Of a stretch of 55,308 nt of DNA, positions 22,486 to 35,390 are shown piece after piece. The notes under the pieces were generated by a model. It was not told the origin of the DNA. It worked only from the letters and a program-made list of their open reading frames with translations, and made no database searches. Position 1 is the first letter of the stretch, and the number at the start of each line of letters is the position of its first letter. The DNA is from Lojkania enalia (taxonomy: Eukaryota > Ascomycota > Dothideomycetes > Pleosporales). A program made the position numbers and the translations under genes. The DNA lies in the NCBI GenBank assembly GCA_010094045.1, contig ML986592.1:33629-88936 (forward strand), read 5' to 3'.

Positions 22486-25400
22486 CCGAGCTACTTTAAA
22501 AAGGTAAGGTACTTCTGCTTAGGTAGTACCTTTATAAAACCGTCTACTAGCATCTAGTTTATCGGCTTCTAACTAACCTGTAATCTTCCTACTTTAACTT
22601 CTTATTAAATCTACATCTAATAAGTGTCTATATAATATAATCTAGTCTATAGTCTATCTACTACTTTAGTAGTAATACCTACTATCTGCTAATTGTTATA
22701 AAATAGTGTAGGGACTATCTCTATACTAAACCCTATGTGATTAAAGACTCTAGTCTACTATTACAGCTTACTACCTATTACGGATAGAGCTAGCAGCTTA
22801 GCCTTAGTTGTTAACTTAGTAACCGAGCGCTATATTATTACTTTCCAGTTAATAGATAGACTATAAAGTTTAAATAGGTAGCCCTATAAGCTATAATATA
22901 TCTTCTAATTATCTGTAAATACTATATCTAATACTCTATAGAATAGTAGCTTATACTTATTACTAAGGTAGGTTGCGTTTTTCTAATCTAGTCTAGATAC
23001 TTATAAGCCTAGCCCTCTTATACTAATTATATATCTCTAGACGTGCTCTACTACTCGAATATAACTCTATTCTAGATTCTTAAGATGGGTTACTAGAGCT
23101 AAATAAGCTTTTAAGATGTCTAGGCGCGTGTAGACTACTAGATATTTTAGGGATCTAACTAGCTACTAATAATATCTAGTTCTCTAATAGTTTAGCTCTT
23201 CTATACTTAATACTAGATAGTTATCGACTAGAGGTACCGCAGGATAGTTTCTCTACCCCTACTTCTGCAGTTTATACTTAGCTACAACCTTATTAATAAA
23301 TAAGTCTTAACTAAGCTAGATTCTACCTATATCCTAGTCTTAGACTATTCTAATTCCTAGGAACTACTAGAGCTGTCTAAGTAAATATAGCTTATACTAC
23401 AATTTTAAGCCTGCTTCGAATTGCTAATATATAGTAAAATAGTCTAAGTAGACTAGGACGACTATATCGTCAACGTAAAAGAATACTATTAGGCTCTTAC
23501 TTCTAAATAGATATAGGACCTCCTAAATTAGCTATAGTTCTAGCTTAAGCAGCGAGCTCTTAAGGTACTTATACTAGAGTAGAGGAGCATCTCTCAGGCT
23601 ATAGAGAGCTTTCCTTATCTCTACCAGCTCACCTAGCTCCTATATAAATCCTTCTAGTATATAGGCGTATATTAGTCTATCTAGTAGTATATTTAAGAAA
23701 GTGTTGGTGATATTGTATTAATAGGCGCGTAGTCTAAAAGCTACTGCTAGAGTGACTAGGAATTAGAATACTCGTACTGCTAGAGTAGCTATATATATAT
23801 CTCCCCAATCCTACTATAAGTCTCCTCTAATAACTAGCCTAGCTTTAAACTTATATAAATATCTATCCTTATCGAATTTGTATATAAATACCCATATTAG
23901 CGGTAGAAGCTCGATCTCTAGCTGTATACTAGCTCTAGTCTCTATTATACGAACTAGATAGCTCTTGCTATAGCAGCTCTAAAGCTCTACTACTACTGCT
24001 TTCTTAAATTCGATTCTAAATAGATGCCTCTTAAGCTACTTCTATTACTTTAGTAGAGGTAGCAGCTAATCTTTATATAGACTAATCCTGGGCTGATCAG
24101 CTAGTATATTACTACTTATCTTCTACTATAATACTTCTATAAACGCTATATAGTATATGCGGGGTATTTTACGAGTTCTAGTCTCTATAATATTTCTAGT
24201 ATTAAGCTAACTACTAATTTCGTCGCGTCTGTTTATATTATTTAATTATCGGTCTAGAGCCTCTACTTTTAGCTTAATCTAATGCTAGCCTTTAAAGAGG
24301 CTAGTTATTACCTCTAGATTCTCGTCGCGATCGTCTTAACTATATAGTTCTAGGGTGTCTTCTAGTATTATAATACTACTAACTACTAGATGCTCTACTC
24401 TAGCTAGCTTACTTAATTATTGCTAACCTAGCTCCTATTTAAGCTACTTCTTAATCTACTACTTAAGTTTATTATCTAGCGTCTTCTTACGCGATTAAGC
24501 TGTTAATTAATCTAGTATCTATTTAAGCTCTATATCATTCAGCTTATAGTTCTCCTTAATATTAAGTACTACGGCTGCTAGATACAGCGTCTACTTGTCT
24601 AGAAAGATAAGATCTTTATGCGATTCTACAGGTAGTAGGATAATATCTCTAGTTCTAATAACTCTGTCTAGCTCTAGTATCTAGATGCGATAGATATTTG
24701 TAGAGTTATATTTTATAAGGCGTCCGATCAGCGCGTAAGATTATAGCTTCTCTTTCTAGTATAGGTAATAATTTAGGATATATGCCTTAGCTTCTAGCAC
24801 GCTGAGATAAGCTACTAATAGTCTAGTTCCGCGTACTACCTTATATAGGGTATACTAGTCTAAAGCTTCGGTCGGCGTGCGATTAAGGAGATAGACTACT
24901 AAGAGTAGGTTCTCGTTTAATACCTCTATTAGTAGCCCTACGTCTATCTTTATAGCTCTTCCCTATACGACTAGCGACTGCCCTACTCTCTCTGTTAGAC
25001 CATTCTACTTTTTAGTATACTCTACTTATAGTTCTACTAAGATTCCTAGGTTTTTAAAGATGTTAAGTATCTTAGAATATCTGCGCTCGCTGTTAAGCCT
25101 AATAGTTTTAACCTATACGTTAAACTGAGCTTTAAGTTTAACTAGTAATCTCTATACTATACGTTATAATGTTATTATATTCTTATTTAGTAGGTAGCAG
25201 GCCTTATACTACCTACTATACTAGTAGACTATATAGAATATCTAGAGGTCTCTATTATAGTAGCGCTCTAACTAATCGCGTATTTAGACTAGATCTATCC
25301 CTAGTCTCTCGAATAGTCCCTAGGCTAGTTCCTAAGAAGCTCTCCTACTTACTATTTTATAGAGCTTAGACTAGATGTAAACGGCGTATTCTGTCTACTT

Positions 25401-27426
25401 TAGAGCTTAATTTCTCTACTACTACTGCTGCTGCACCCCCTACTACTACTACTATTTCACCCTCTACTACTACTTAATTAACTTAAGCCCGTTAATATAA
25501 GTAGGTAGATAAGCAACTGCCTTCTAGCTAGTATAGCCGAATACCCTATAAGCTTATATAGGTATGAGTTCTAGCTGCTTGCGAGCTGTATAGGAAGGCC
25601 TTAGTCTATACTACGCCGTATATACCGATAGAAATAGTCGTATACTATCCTCTATATTTATTAGCTAATACCCGGACGTATGCCTAAGATGGTATATAAT
25701 ATTCGACGGATCTATCTAATATAGATAGTCTTGTCCTAAATTAAAATAGATCCCTACTATACTATAGTATAAGAGACTAACTACGCTTATAAACATCTCT
25801 AGGATGTATACTACGTATAAGAGTAGGATAGTCTTAATTCTAGTAGACGTCTACACCTGTAACTAGACTTCTCCCTATTCTTAAATTAGTAGAAGCTGTC
25901 CCCCTATATATATATAGTTGTCTAGTCTAGGCTGCTGTATCGTTCTCTAGCTATAAAACTTACTATTAGTAATATAAGTATTTAAGCTAGGGTCTATAAT
26001 CCATCTATTAAGTAGCAATAGCTAATACTAATACTATTTAGCCTATACAGCTCTAAATTATAGAGCTAAAGCTGCTATAGATTTTACTAATCGATTTAGG
26101 TTTAGAGCTACTATCGCAGCTAGTTCTAATAGTTAACACTCGTTATTCTATCTTTTTATTATATTTAGTACTAGTACTAAAACTATCGCAGAGCCTGTAG
26201 AGCCTGCTAATACTACTAGTTACTTCTCGGTATTATAGAGTACCTTTAACCTAAAAGATCTTAATATTCTAATCTCCTAGAATTTCTGTTTAATATCTTA
26301 ATCTAGCTACTAGCCTAATAGGTGCAGCGCTGAGTTAATATATAGATACTACTCGAATTTGTAACTATCTCTATAGAGGCAGACTATCTATCTTAATTAT
26401 TAAGGTTTCTAGCTGCTTTTAGTCTGCTGCAACTACTATAGTTACTATAGTATAATACTAAGCGTCGCGAACGTCTCTAGCTCTAATATAACTAGTCTAG
26501 TACGACGATAGTATAACACATACTAGACTACTAGGTCTAAGATACTCGTATATATCTTATCGTCTGCTTTAGACTTGATAAGTAGTAATAGCTTATTTGC
26601 TACCCAGCTATCGTCTAAGCTCTTAACTACGAGAATAAAGTCCTGCTGAGCTCGATTCTCCTATACTTCTAGTATACTTGCTAGGCTTATAACGCGCGTT
26701 GTTTTAAGCTAATCTTTAAACTAGGTATCCAGGTTCCCCTTTCTTGGTCGTATCTTAAGCGTTTAGTATCGAGCCTGCAGTTGTATACTGTACTTAGCTT
26801 TACTCGGGTAGAGATGCTTCTTAAGGGTCTACAGTCGATCATACGCAGTCTTACAGTCTGCAATTAGATAGATGTGTTAAGCTATTATTATCCTCGATAT
26901 CTCCTACGTGAATTCCCTAAGAGCCTTCTCTTTCTGTAACTACCGCGCCTTACTACAACTGTACGTTCTATACTAGGCTTTATATCTTACTAATTCTTAA
27001 TTAGTTAGATCTATAATATCTACTTTAGCATCTGCTGCCTTAGTATTACTATCTGTCCTATAGAAATCTCCGAACTACTTCTCAATCAGCTTTTTAGCGT
27101 CTAGTTAAAGGACTAGCTCCTTACTAAGATCTAGGTCCACGTATTTCTAGAGCTGGTTCCGGTCCGCGCTATCCTTCCGTAGAAACAGCTACTATATCTA
27201 GTACTCTAGCTTATTAAGAATAACCGTGGCCTTAGTAATAAATAGGTCTAATTCTATTATCTTTTTAATATATTATATCGCGTTAAACTGTCGAGGTCTC
27301 TACTATAACTAGTTCTAAGCTCTCTAGCTTTCTAGCTAGTCTAGTAACGTCGAGGTAACTGTAGTCTTAATAAACGAGATATAATTAACTAAGTCTATAT
27401 TAATTAGCTCTAGTCTATCTATATAG
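22480..27426 (-). pseudogene. K copia gag-pol polyprotein
   Basis: One minus-strand frame can be followed through gag from about 27426: 'FIKTTVTSTLLDQLES' near 27370-27320, then a GAG-type region with 'YLIADCKTAYDRLQTLKK' near 26880-26830. In RT the box 'FFYVDDIVV' is encoded at 23485-23455, with the YVDD codons intact at 23466-23477. The C-terminal copia motif related to ADGLTKxLP appears near 22560-22520 ('MLVDGFIKVLPKQKYL'). The interruptions are mainly in-frame stops at Gln/Trp codons. The gag start ATG appears changed to ATA near 27420. The integrase region (about 24300-25800) was not checked motif by motif. Confidence 0.82.
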
Positions 27427-27445
27427 AACGTAGTAGTAGTTAAAG

Positions 27446-27463
27446 GGCTTCCAGGCTTATAAC
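27446..27463 (-). promoter_or_regulatory. K primer-binding site, initiator Met half-tRNA type
   Basis: On the minus strand directly after the 5' LTR the sequence is 'gttataagcctggaagc'. With TG restored from TA at one place, its first bases fit the complement of the anticodon loop of initiator tRNA-Met (GTTATGAGCC), the half-tRNA priming used by Copia and Ty5. Confidence 0.6.
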
Positions 27464-27588
27464 TATTAGAGCTAGCTAGCTCTAATAAGGATTGGAAAAC
27501 TACGTCTATTAACTAGAAATACGAGATATACTATATATATATCCCTGGACCTGCTAAAGAGCTAACTATAAATAGCTTAGCTGTAATA
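27464..27588 (-). repeat. K 5' LTR (125 bp)
   Basis: It pairs with 22219-22343 at full length; differences are mostly transitions. The start is 'tattagagct' and the end 'ctgtaata'. On the minus strand this copy lies upstream of gag. Confidence 0.88.
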
Positions 27589-27593
27589 TATAT

Positions 27594-30500
27594 TAATATA
27601 GCGTTTACCCTTTAAAATTACCGTTAAAGGTTTTTAGAACCGAATCTAAACCCTAGTTAATTAGTATATCTACTTATACCTATAAATTAATAGGAGAACT
27701 ATCTAAAACTATCTATTTATTATTATAGACCTAGGTATTTAGAATTATATTATTAGTATTAAATAGTTATATTGCTTTTAACTCTAGCTAGATATAGATA
27801 AAAATCGGATTATATAGCCCTCTAAGTATCCTACTATTTATAATCTATTACCTCCTCTTCTTATACAATTAACTTAGCCAGTATATAATAAGGAGGTAGA
27901 GTTAGATATCCAGCAACACGATACTCTATAGGAAAAGGACTAGTATTAATAGTCCCGCAGTCTAACTATCTATTATATTAAAAGTCTACTAAGACTGCTA
28001 AAACTATATTAATCTCCTATAGCCTATAGTTTAAACAAGCTTAAAGCTTCTATACGCCCGTATATAATAAAGTTTAAATCCGATCTAAAGAAAATCCATT
28101 CTCCTATTATCGTTCTTATTACAGCTAATACTTTCTACTTTAATATAAAGAGGAAGGAGAACGAGTTTTTCTCTACATCTCTATACGAAATCGAGCAGCT
28201 AATTAAAGATAAGTAAGTCTTAGAGCTAGAAGATAACGCTAAAAATAAAGTACTAGTAAATCTCCGATTACTATTTAAATACTATAGATATTAGGATGTA
28301 TTTAGTAAAACTACGGCTTATTAATTACTAGAATACTACTCTTATAATTATAAGATTATCCTTACAGAATTCCTCCCTAATAGTTACAGCCCGTTATATA
28401 AGTAGAATATTAAAGAGTTAAAGGTAACTAAGAAGTATATTATAGATAATCTATAGAATAGGTATATTAAGTAGAGTTTAAGTTCTTTTATATCTCTAAT
28501 CCTTTACATCTGTAAACCTAATAGCGACTTATATATCTATATAGATTATTATAAACTTAATATTCTTACCTATAAGAATATATATCTAATACTATATATA
28601 GATAAACTCTTATCTAGACCTACTAAAGTAGTAATCTTTATTAAGTTTAATATTTGCGCAGCCTTTAACAAGATTAGAATAAACCCTAGTTCTAAAGAAT
28701 ATACTACCTTTCAGACTTAATATAGAACCTATAAGTATAAAGTTCTACCTTTTAGATTATATAATAGTCTAGTAACTTACTAGTATTATATAAACGACGT
28801 ACTAATCGACTACCTAAATAACTTCTATATTACTTACCTAGATAATATCTTTATCTACTCTAAAGACGAGGCGATATATACTATCTACGTTAAGAAAGTT
28901 CTTAAGAGATTACGTTAAGTAGGGTTATAAGTTAATATTAAGAAGAGTAAATTCTATATTACCCGAACTAAATATCTTAGCTATATCCTCTTAAATAAAG
29001 GCCTTAAGGTTAACTTAGAGAAGGTAGAAGTACTATACAACTAGCAGCTACCTACTACTATAACAGGTGTGAAATCTTTCTTAGATTTTACTAGATTCTA
29101 TTAACAGTTTGTACCGGAATTCTCGTATATTATAAAGCTAATTATCGTACTATAGAGCTCTATAACCCTTTTTATATAGACTTTAGAATGTAATATTACC
29201 TTTAAGAAATTAAAGTCAGCTCTATTAAGTATACCTACACTCTACTACTTTAACCCTATATTAGAAATAAAAATAGAAACTAATACCTCTAATAGAATAG
29301 TTGTAAGAGTACTATTATAGAAATATTCTAACGGAAAATAGTACCCTATAGTATTCTATAGTAAGGTTCTATCTAGTTTAGAACTAAACTAGAAGATCTA
29401 TAATAAGGAACTATTCGCAATTATTACTACGTTTAAGTAATAGAGGGTAGAACTTACTTTAATAGCTACTAGGACTCTAGTATATACCGATTATCGCTCA
29501 CTCGAATATTTTATAACTATAAAGGTACTTAATACTTATTAAATTTATTGGACCGAGAAATTAGCTTAGTATTAGTTCCGAATCGAGTATACCCTAAGTA
29601 AGAATAATACTAGAGTAGATATCCTCAGTTGTTGCGAATAAGATGTAGAAAACTTAAAAGCAGCTTAAACTAATAACTAGTCGAAAGTCCTATTTAAACC
29701 GCATTAACTTCACGCCCGAATTAATACCGAATTAGTCTAGTCTTATATTACCTAAATAACAACTTAAGCGGCTATACTAAACGTTATTAAAGGCTAGAAG
29801 TAGGTTATATTACTAGACTCTCTAGAGTTAATCAATATATTACTATAGAAAAACCGAGCCTCCTTTATATAAGAATATATACTTCTACTCTACAAGTATT
29901 AGATAGAGAATAGACTACTCCTCTATAATAATTACTTATATATTCTATCAGATTTAGGCCTTTACACGCGACTTATATAAGAGGCTTATAATTAAGTATC
30001 CTCTACACACCTAAGCGCTACTAAAACTTATTAGTTACTATCCTAGAAGTACTACTAGAAGGGTATAGAAGCTACTTACAAATAATATATACGGAATTAT
30101 ATCCTATACTATAAAGCTTATCTAATATAAACCCGAACCCTAGGTTTTATCTACCTACTTTATATACTAAATTAACTAATATAGCACTTATATATTAACT
30201 TTAAGAATTTTCGTATAGATAAGTCTAGATATAATTAGATTATAGTAGTAATTAATCGCCTGTTTAAACAAGCTATATCTATTCTCTACTATTATATAAT
30301 TAACGTATAGGGAATAGCCGAATTGTTTATTTAATAGGTATACTACTTTAGCTATATACCTAAAACTATTATTTTAGACTAAAAACCTTAGTTTATATCT
30401 AGTTTCTAGTCCAAATTCTACTATATCTTAGGCATAAAGATTAAACTATCTACTACTTATTATAAAGAAACTAATAGATAGATAGAGATTATAAATAAAT

Positions 30501-31240
30501 ATATTAATTAGAGACTACATCCTTTTATATCCTTTTACTAGGACAACTAGAGTTCTCTATTACCTATAATCGACCGAGTATAAGCGACTCTACTCTATAT
30601 AACTATTAGAATATCTCTATATTAGATCTTATACGGATCTAAACTCTATTAGAATTGGGATTAAAAATATTCTATTAATCCTATTACTATAATAGATAAA
30701 TTAAATTATAAGAACGCTTTAGCTCTAGTAACTCGTATATATATAGCTTAGAAAACCGTAAAGGCTAATATTAAAAAGGCTTAGGATCGTATATAATCTA
30801 TTATTAACCGTTACTAGCAACTAATTAATTAGTAGATCGGTAATATAGTCTACTTAAATATTAAGAACCTTACAGTCTAGAGACCGAGCCGAAAGCTATT
30901 TAATTAATAGAAGAGCCCCTTTAAAGTACTAGAGTAGGTTAGAAACTTATACTACTTATAGCTACCTCTAGGATCGAATATATATAATATCTTCGCACTA
31001 AACCTACTATATAAGAACCCCTAGGACCCTCTACCTAGATAAGAAGCTCTAAAACCACCTACTATCGCTATTAATAGGGTAGAAGAGTGGGAGGTTAAGA
31101 AAATACTAGCTAGTAAGTTGTATTATAAGACCCTCAAATACCGTATAAAATAGGTAGAATATAATTCTAACCTAATCTAGTATAAAGTCTTAAACTTTAT
31201 AGGTTCGCCTTATAAGCTAAAAGCTTTTTATAAGAAGTAT
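27594..31240 (+). pseudogene. G3 pol (RT, RNase H, integrase, chromodomain)
   Basis: After K: an approach region, then RT with 'QDVFSKT' near 28292 and 'ITYLDNIFIYSKDEA' with the active site at 28835-28846 as YLDN (second Asp changed to Asn). RNase H lies near 29230-29560. In the integrase, an HHCC-type region is near 29990-30110 and a core with 'IVVINRLFKQ' near 30241 and 'TNRQIEIINKYINQ' near 30470. A GPY/F-like segment is near 30940. The chromodomain at about 31083-31230 reads 'EEWEVKKILASKLYYKTLKY'. Broken by many stops. It is the main enzyme polyprotein of a chromovirus. Confidence 0.87.
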
Positions 31241-32430
31241 CTAAATCGCCTAGAACCTCTAAAAGCTCTAACTAAATAGATTAAGGTATATAAGAATAGT
31301 ATAGAGAATATAGATTATCTAATAGATAATAATATATAAGAGTTAAGTAGTAGATTTTAAAAACTAAAGTATAGACTCGAAATTACTCTTCTATAAAATC
31401 TAGAGGGTCTAATAGCAGGCTATTAGATACCTCCCCAGTTCTCTCCTCCTCTACTCTCCTTCCTCTTTCTTCCCTCTAGACTCCCTTTAAACCTCTCCTA
31501 CCTTATCTTTAACCGCCCGAGAGCGCTGTAATATTAGTCTAAAAGCTAGATACTAAAGCTTTTAAGGCCGAAACCTAATAGAGTAACTCAGTACCCTAGT
31601 AGAATAAAGCTACCTAGATACTAGCCGTAAGATAGCTATCTTTCTAACTTCTTACAACCTAGGTTATAAGCGCTAGGCTGTAAGTAGACTCCGAAACAGC
31701 CTTAAAGGCTACTTTTTTATCCTCCTTATCCCCTATATATCGGGCTACTATCTATAGTTTAAGATGGCCTTAGAGGACTAGAAACTCCTCCTTATAGTAT
31801 AAGGGGATCTATAAGTACGTTAGTAGTAAGTACCCTACTAGTATTAGATGCGATTTATATAGGGTTGTACTTTTTATTTTATAAGGTGTAATACTCGCAT
31901 TTTTTTAATCTTAGGGACCGAAAGGTAAATATTATACGCCGCCCGCAGGCGAGTATATATATAGCCTAAAGGTAGATAACCTAGAAGGCCTCTAAAGAGG
32001 CTTTAGAAGGTAGGTAGAGTAGTATATTAATTAATTTTTTTCTATAAGACGTTAGTAATACTTTAAAAATTAATAGTTCTAGAAATACGTAATAATATAT
32101 ATAGAGTAGAAGTTATTATTTAGTTAAGAAAGCTTAGTTAATAGCGATCTAGTAATATATTAAGGCTAGTAAACGCTTATTACTATACGCGACAAAATTG
32201 CAATATTAATAAACCGTTATAATAGTAGTTACTAGTTAATATATAGGTTAATTATACTTACTATAAAAACCTTAATTAACATTATATTAATAAATACATC
32301 TCTATAGGCAACTATATATATTAGTTTTTACCGGTAAATACCTCCGTAAAGAAATTTCTTTATACTAGAACCCATCTATAATAGCCCCGATTCCCTCCTA
32401 AACTAGCGTAGATAGAGACTATTAGCCTAT
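31241..32430 (+). other. G3 long 3' segment after the chromodomain
   Basis: About 1.2 kb between chromodomain and polypurine tract, matched by G4 40330-41510. A plus-strand frame runs from about 31531 ('VQKLDTKAFKAETQQSN', stops taken as Gln) for about 150 codons. A minus-strand frame over the same bases is also fairly open. No family is recognised. Its position after pol is where some chromoviruses carry an extra frame. Confidence 0.45.
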
Positions 32431-32444
32431 AAGGAGGGGAGTAG

Positions 32445-32723
32445 TATAATAATATAAAGAAATCGTTCTATAAAAAGTTTTATATATAACCTTATCCTAA
32501 AGCTTTTCGCTTATCTTATTCTACCCCTAGTTCTACCTCTTTTCCTATCCGTATATAGTTGTATACTCCCTTATAAGTAGCTTAGTAGTTCTTCTATATC
32601 CTTTCGTACAAGGCCTATAGGTGTTAATAGAATTCCCAGGTCCCTAATCCCCTACACACTCCTATATACCTCTAAGTAGATTCGTGCCGCATTCAGACCT
32701 ATTATCTTGCCTATACTATTATA
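32445..32723 (+). repeat. G3 3' LTR (279 bp)
   Basis: Same length as the 5' LTR; begins 'tataataatat' (TG changed to TA). It is preceded at 32431-32444 by the polypurine tract 'aaggaggggagtag' and followed by the target duplication AGAAG. Confidence 0.9.
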
Positions 32724-32728
32724 AGAAG

Positions 32729-33260
32729 TACCTTTTTTAAGCTACTTAGATTTATTATATACTAATTATAAGGATTATAAATTAATAGTTAGATATCTAT
32801 TTAAACTATTTAGAAGAATAATTTACTATTAATCTTTTAAGAAGCGGTTAGTAATAATATTAATAATAGAAGCCGAATATATAGCTATTATATACGTAGC
32901 TAAAGAAGTAGTATAATTCTATTAACTCTATACTAAGTTAGATATATTATATAAACTACTTTAACTCCGAAAACTCTATATTAATAATCTACTAGCTATT
33001 AAGCTTATTAAATAGAAAGGATACTACTAGTAAAGTAAGTATATTAATACCTACTATTCCTAGATTAAAGAATAAATAGCTTTTAATTAGTTATAACTCG
33101 AATATATTATAATAGTTAATATAGTAGTAAATAGCTTAACTAAGCTCCTCTCTACTAAAGCTTATAGCTAATTCCTATAGTAACTAGATATAGAAGAAGT
33201 ATTAATTACTTATAGTTAATACTAGTAAAAGTTACTATTAAATAATATATATAAATATAT
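32729..33260 (+). pseudogene. J copia RNase H and C-terminus
   Basis: Continuation of J after G3: a frame with 'TDYKDYRLIVRYLFKL' near 32760 (usual DADYAGDxxxRRSTSGYVF), 'TEAEYIA'-type reading as 'IEAEYIAIIYVAKEVV' near 32867-32915, then 'NIVVNSLTKLLSTKA' near 33119-33163 (the ADGLTKxL motif with Asp changed to Asn). It ends near 33200. Order and spacing are typical for Ty1/copia pol. Confidence 0.85.
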
Positions 33261-34610
33261 ACTATAGTTTCTATTTAATTTAGAAGGTATATTAGAAGAT
33301 AAATATTAAAGTAATAGATTTTACAAATATTAGCGTTTATAGACTAGTTTTAATTAGGACTAACGTAATCTACTACTAAGCGGTTAAAACTACTAAGCAG
33401 TTAATAACCTACTAAAATTTCTACTACCCTATTAATTTTCGTAATATCTCTACAACTATATAATAGAATATACTTATCTAAAGCCGATATAACTATAGTA
33501 AATAAAGCTTTTAAACAAGGTTAATTTAAGTTAAATTTAGCTGTAATATAGGCGTTTAAAGTTAGCTATACTACCCTAAAAGAGCGCTGTAATAGAAGAC
33601 CTTATAGGGCCGATTACACCCCCAATTCAAAGAATCTTATAGAGCTGGAGGAGAGGTCGATTATAAACTATATACTTAATATAGATACGTATAGGTTTTA
33701 GCTTAATCTTAATATACTATAAGATATAGCTAATAAACTACTCCTTTATCGCGGTTAGCAACCTGTCGGCAAAAATTAGCCTAATCGCTTCGTCTTACGT
33801 ATTCTAGAGCTTAAATTATACGTTAATCGATAATATAACTACTAAAGAACTCTAAACGAAGATTCTAAAGTTATTTAAGGCTAGTTCCGCCTTATATATA
33901 ATACTAAGGCTAAATATAGTATCTTTAATAAAGATATATATAATTTTAATAAGACCGGCTTCTAAATAGGTAAAATTGGCCTAAGAATAGTTATTACTAG
34001 TACTAAGAAGTAATAAATACCTAAATCTATCTAGCCTAGTAATATTAAATAGGTAATAGTAATTATAGTAGTAAATACATATAGCTAGCCGGTTCTACTA
34101 TTTATTATCCTTAAAGGCGCGTAATAATATAATACCTAGTATTAGTTAATTTCAGATAAGCCTTAATAGGTTTTATCTATTAGTAAGAAGGGCTAGATAT
34201 CTATTAAATATAGGTTTAAGTAGCTTAAGTACTTTAATAAATATACTAAAGCTAGTACTACTAGTATCTACCGACTACTTATTATAGACGGCTATAATAG
34301 CTATAATTCTATTAAATTTTATAATTATTATAAAGAATATAATATTATTATACTTTATATACTTCTACACTTATCTTATCTTCTATAGCTACTTAATATA
34401 GGCTGTTTTAGTCTATTAAAGCGTGTATATAGTAAGGAAATTAAAAGCTTAATTTAGTACTATATTAACTATATAACTAAAAAAGACTTTCTACCTATAT
34501 TTAAAGCGGCCTTTAATAATACTATTATTAATAAAAATATAGCTAGAGGCTTTAGAGGGTCCGGATTAGTTCTATTTAGTTTAGGTTATATTATTTTAAA
34601 GCATAATATC

Positions 34611-34889
34611 TGTAACAATATAAAGAAATCGTTCCACAAAAAGCTTTATATATAACCTTATCCCAAAGCTTTTTACTTATCTTATTCTACCCCCAGTTCT
34701 ACCCCTTTTCCCTTCCGTATATAGTTGTACACTCCCTTATAAGTAGCTTAGTAGTTCTTCTATATCCTTTCGTATAAGGCCTATAGGTATTAATAGAATT
34801 CTTAGGTCCCTAAACCTCTACGTACTCCTATATACCTCTAAGTAGATTCGTGCTGTATTCGGACCTATTATCTTACCTACGCTATTATA
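34611..34889 (+). repeat. G4 5' LTR (279 bp)
   Basis: It begins 'tgtaacaatat' and ends 'ctattata'. It has the same inverted 'aaagcttt' block near the start as G3. Compared with 41526-41804, the differences are mainly C/T and G/A. Confidence 0.9.
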
Positions 34890-35390
34890 TTATATAGAAG
34901 AACTTAATACTACTAATAATAGCCTCTTTAATAATATCGCATCGATTGTTTATTTAAATATATTTAAGTCTAAGATATACCTAATTTAGTTTAGATTATA
35001 ATACTTATATACTATTATATTAAATTATTTAGTTACCTAGATAGGATTTTAAAAACCTCCTATTAACTAAAGCCTTTAAGTTTAGAACTTTCTATCCCCT
35101 ACAATTAGAATTGCCTTTAGAAAAGCCGCGTAGAGTACGCCTAAGTAGAAACTTAGAGACTACTAATAACCTATTAAAATTAGAGGTAACCACTAATATC
35201 TAACTATAATTCACCTTCTAATTCCTATACTAGAACTAATATACGTATAAGTTATAGTAAGAGTAAGCTTCTATCTACGCGTATAGAACAACTATTACCT
35301 CTTATAGGGGGCCCTGTAATAGGCGGACCCCTCTCTATAAGGCCTATAATAAAGAACCTATCTAATTTAGAGGGAAATTAGAGTAAACTA
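34890..35390 (+). other. G4 leader between LTR and gag
   Basis: Non-coding leader, homologous to 20434-20930 of G3. The first bases after the LTR, 'ttatatagaagaactt', should hold the primer-binding site; the tRNA could not be identified. Confidence 0.5.

Larger units (their letters stand above)
22219..27588 (-). mobile_element. Complete Ty1/copia element K nested in G3
   Basis: 5,370 bp, minus strand. LTRs of 125 bp lie at 22219-22343 and 27464-27588, with 5-bp target duplication TATAT at 22214-22218 and 27589-27593. The polypurine tract sits beside the lower LTR and the primer-binding site beside the upper one, confirming the strand. G4, lacking K, shows the empty site near 36662. It is less mutated than its host G3, with an intact RT active-site box. 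Confidence 0.93.
20155..32723 (+). mobile_element. Complete Ty3/gypsy chromovirus G3, interrupted by K
   Basis: LTRs of 279 bp lie at 20155-20433 and 32445-32723, with perfect target duplication AGAAG. Without K and its 5-bp duplication the length is 7,194 bp, identical to G4. Order on the plus strand: LTR, leader, gag, [K], protease region, RT, RNase H, integrase, chromodomain, a long 3' segment, polypurine tract, LTR. It is inserted in the copia J pol gene. It is mutated by RIP over its whole length. Confidence 0.93.
19321..33356 (+). mobile_element. Ty1/copia element J, 5'-truncated, split by G3
   Basis: 19321-20154 (RT) and 32724 to about 33260 (RNase H and C-terminus) are one copia pol gene: the reading continues across G3 and the 5-bp duplication AGAAG (20150-20154 and 32724-32728) marks the junction. 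gag, integrase and both LTRs are not seen. The left end is cut by C1 and the right end by D. The 3' non-coding part to 33356, and possibly on to about 44340 beyond D, could not be assigned. Confidence 0.85.

Noticed and set aside
25169..25369. Plus-strand open frame of 66 codons
   Set aside because: It is antisense to the pol region of K and has no recognisable features. A shadow of the minus-strand gene.
31241..32430. Captured host gene in G3/G4
   Set aside because: The region is shared by both copies at equal length and shows no recognisable host domain; better treated as part of the element.
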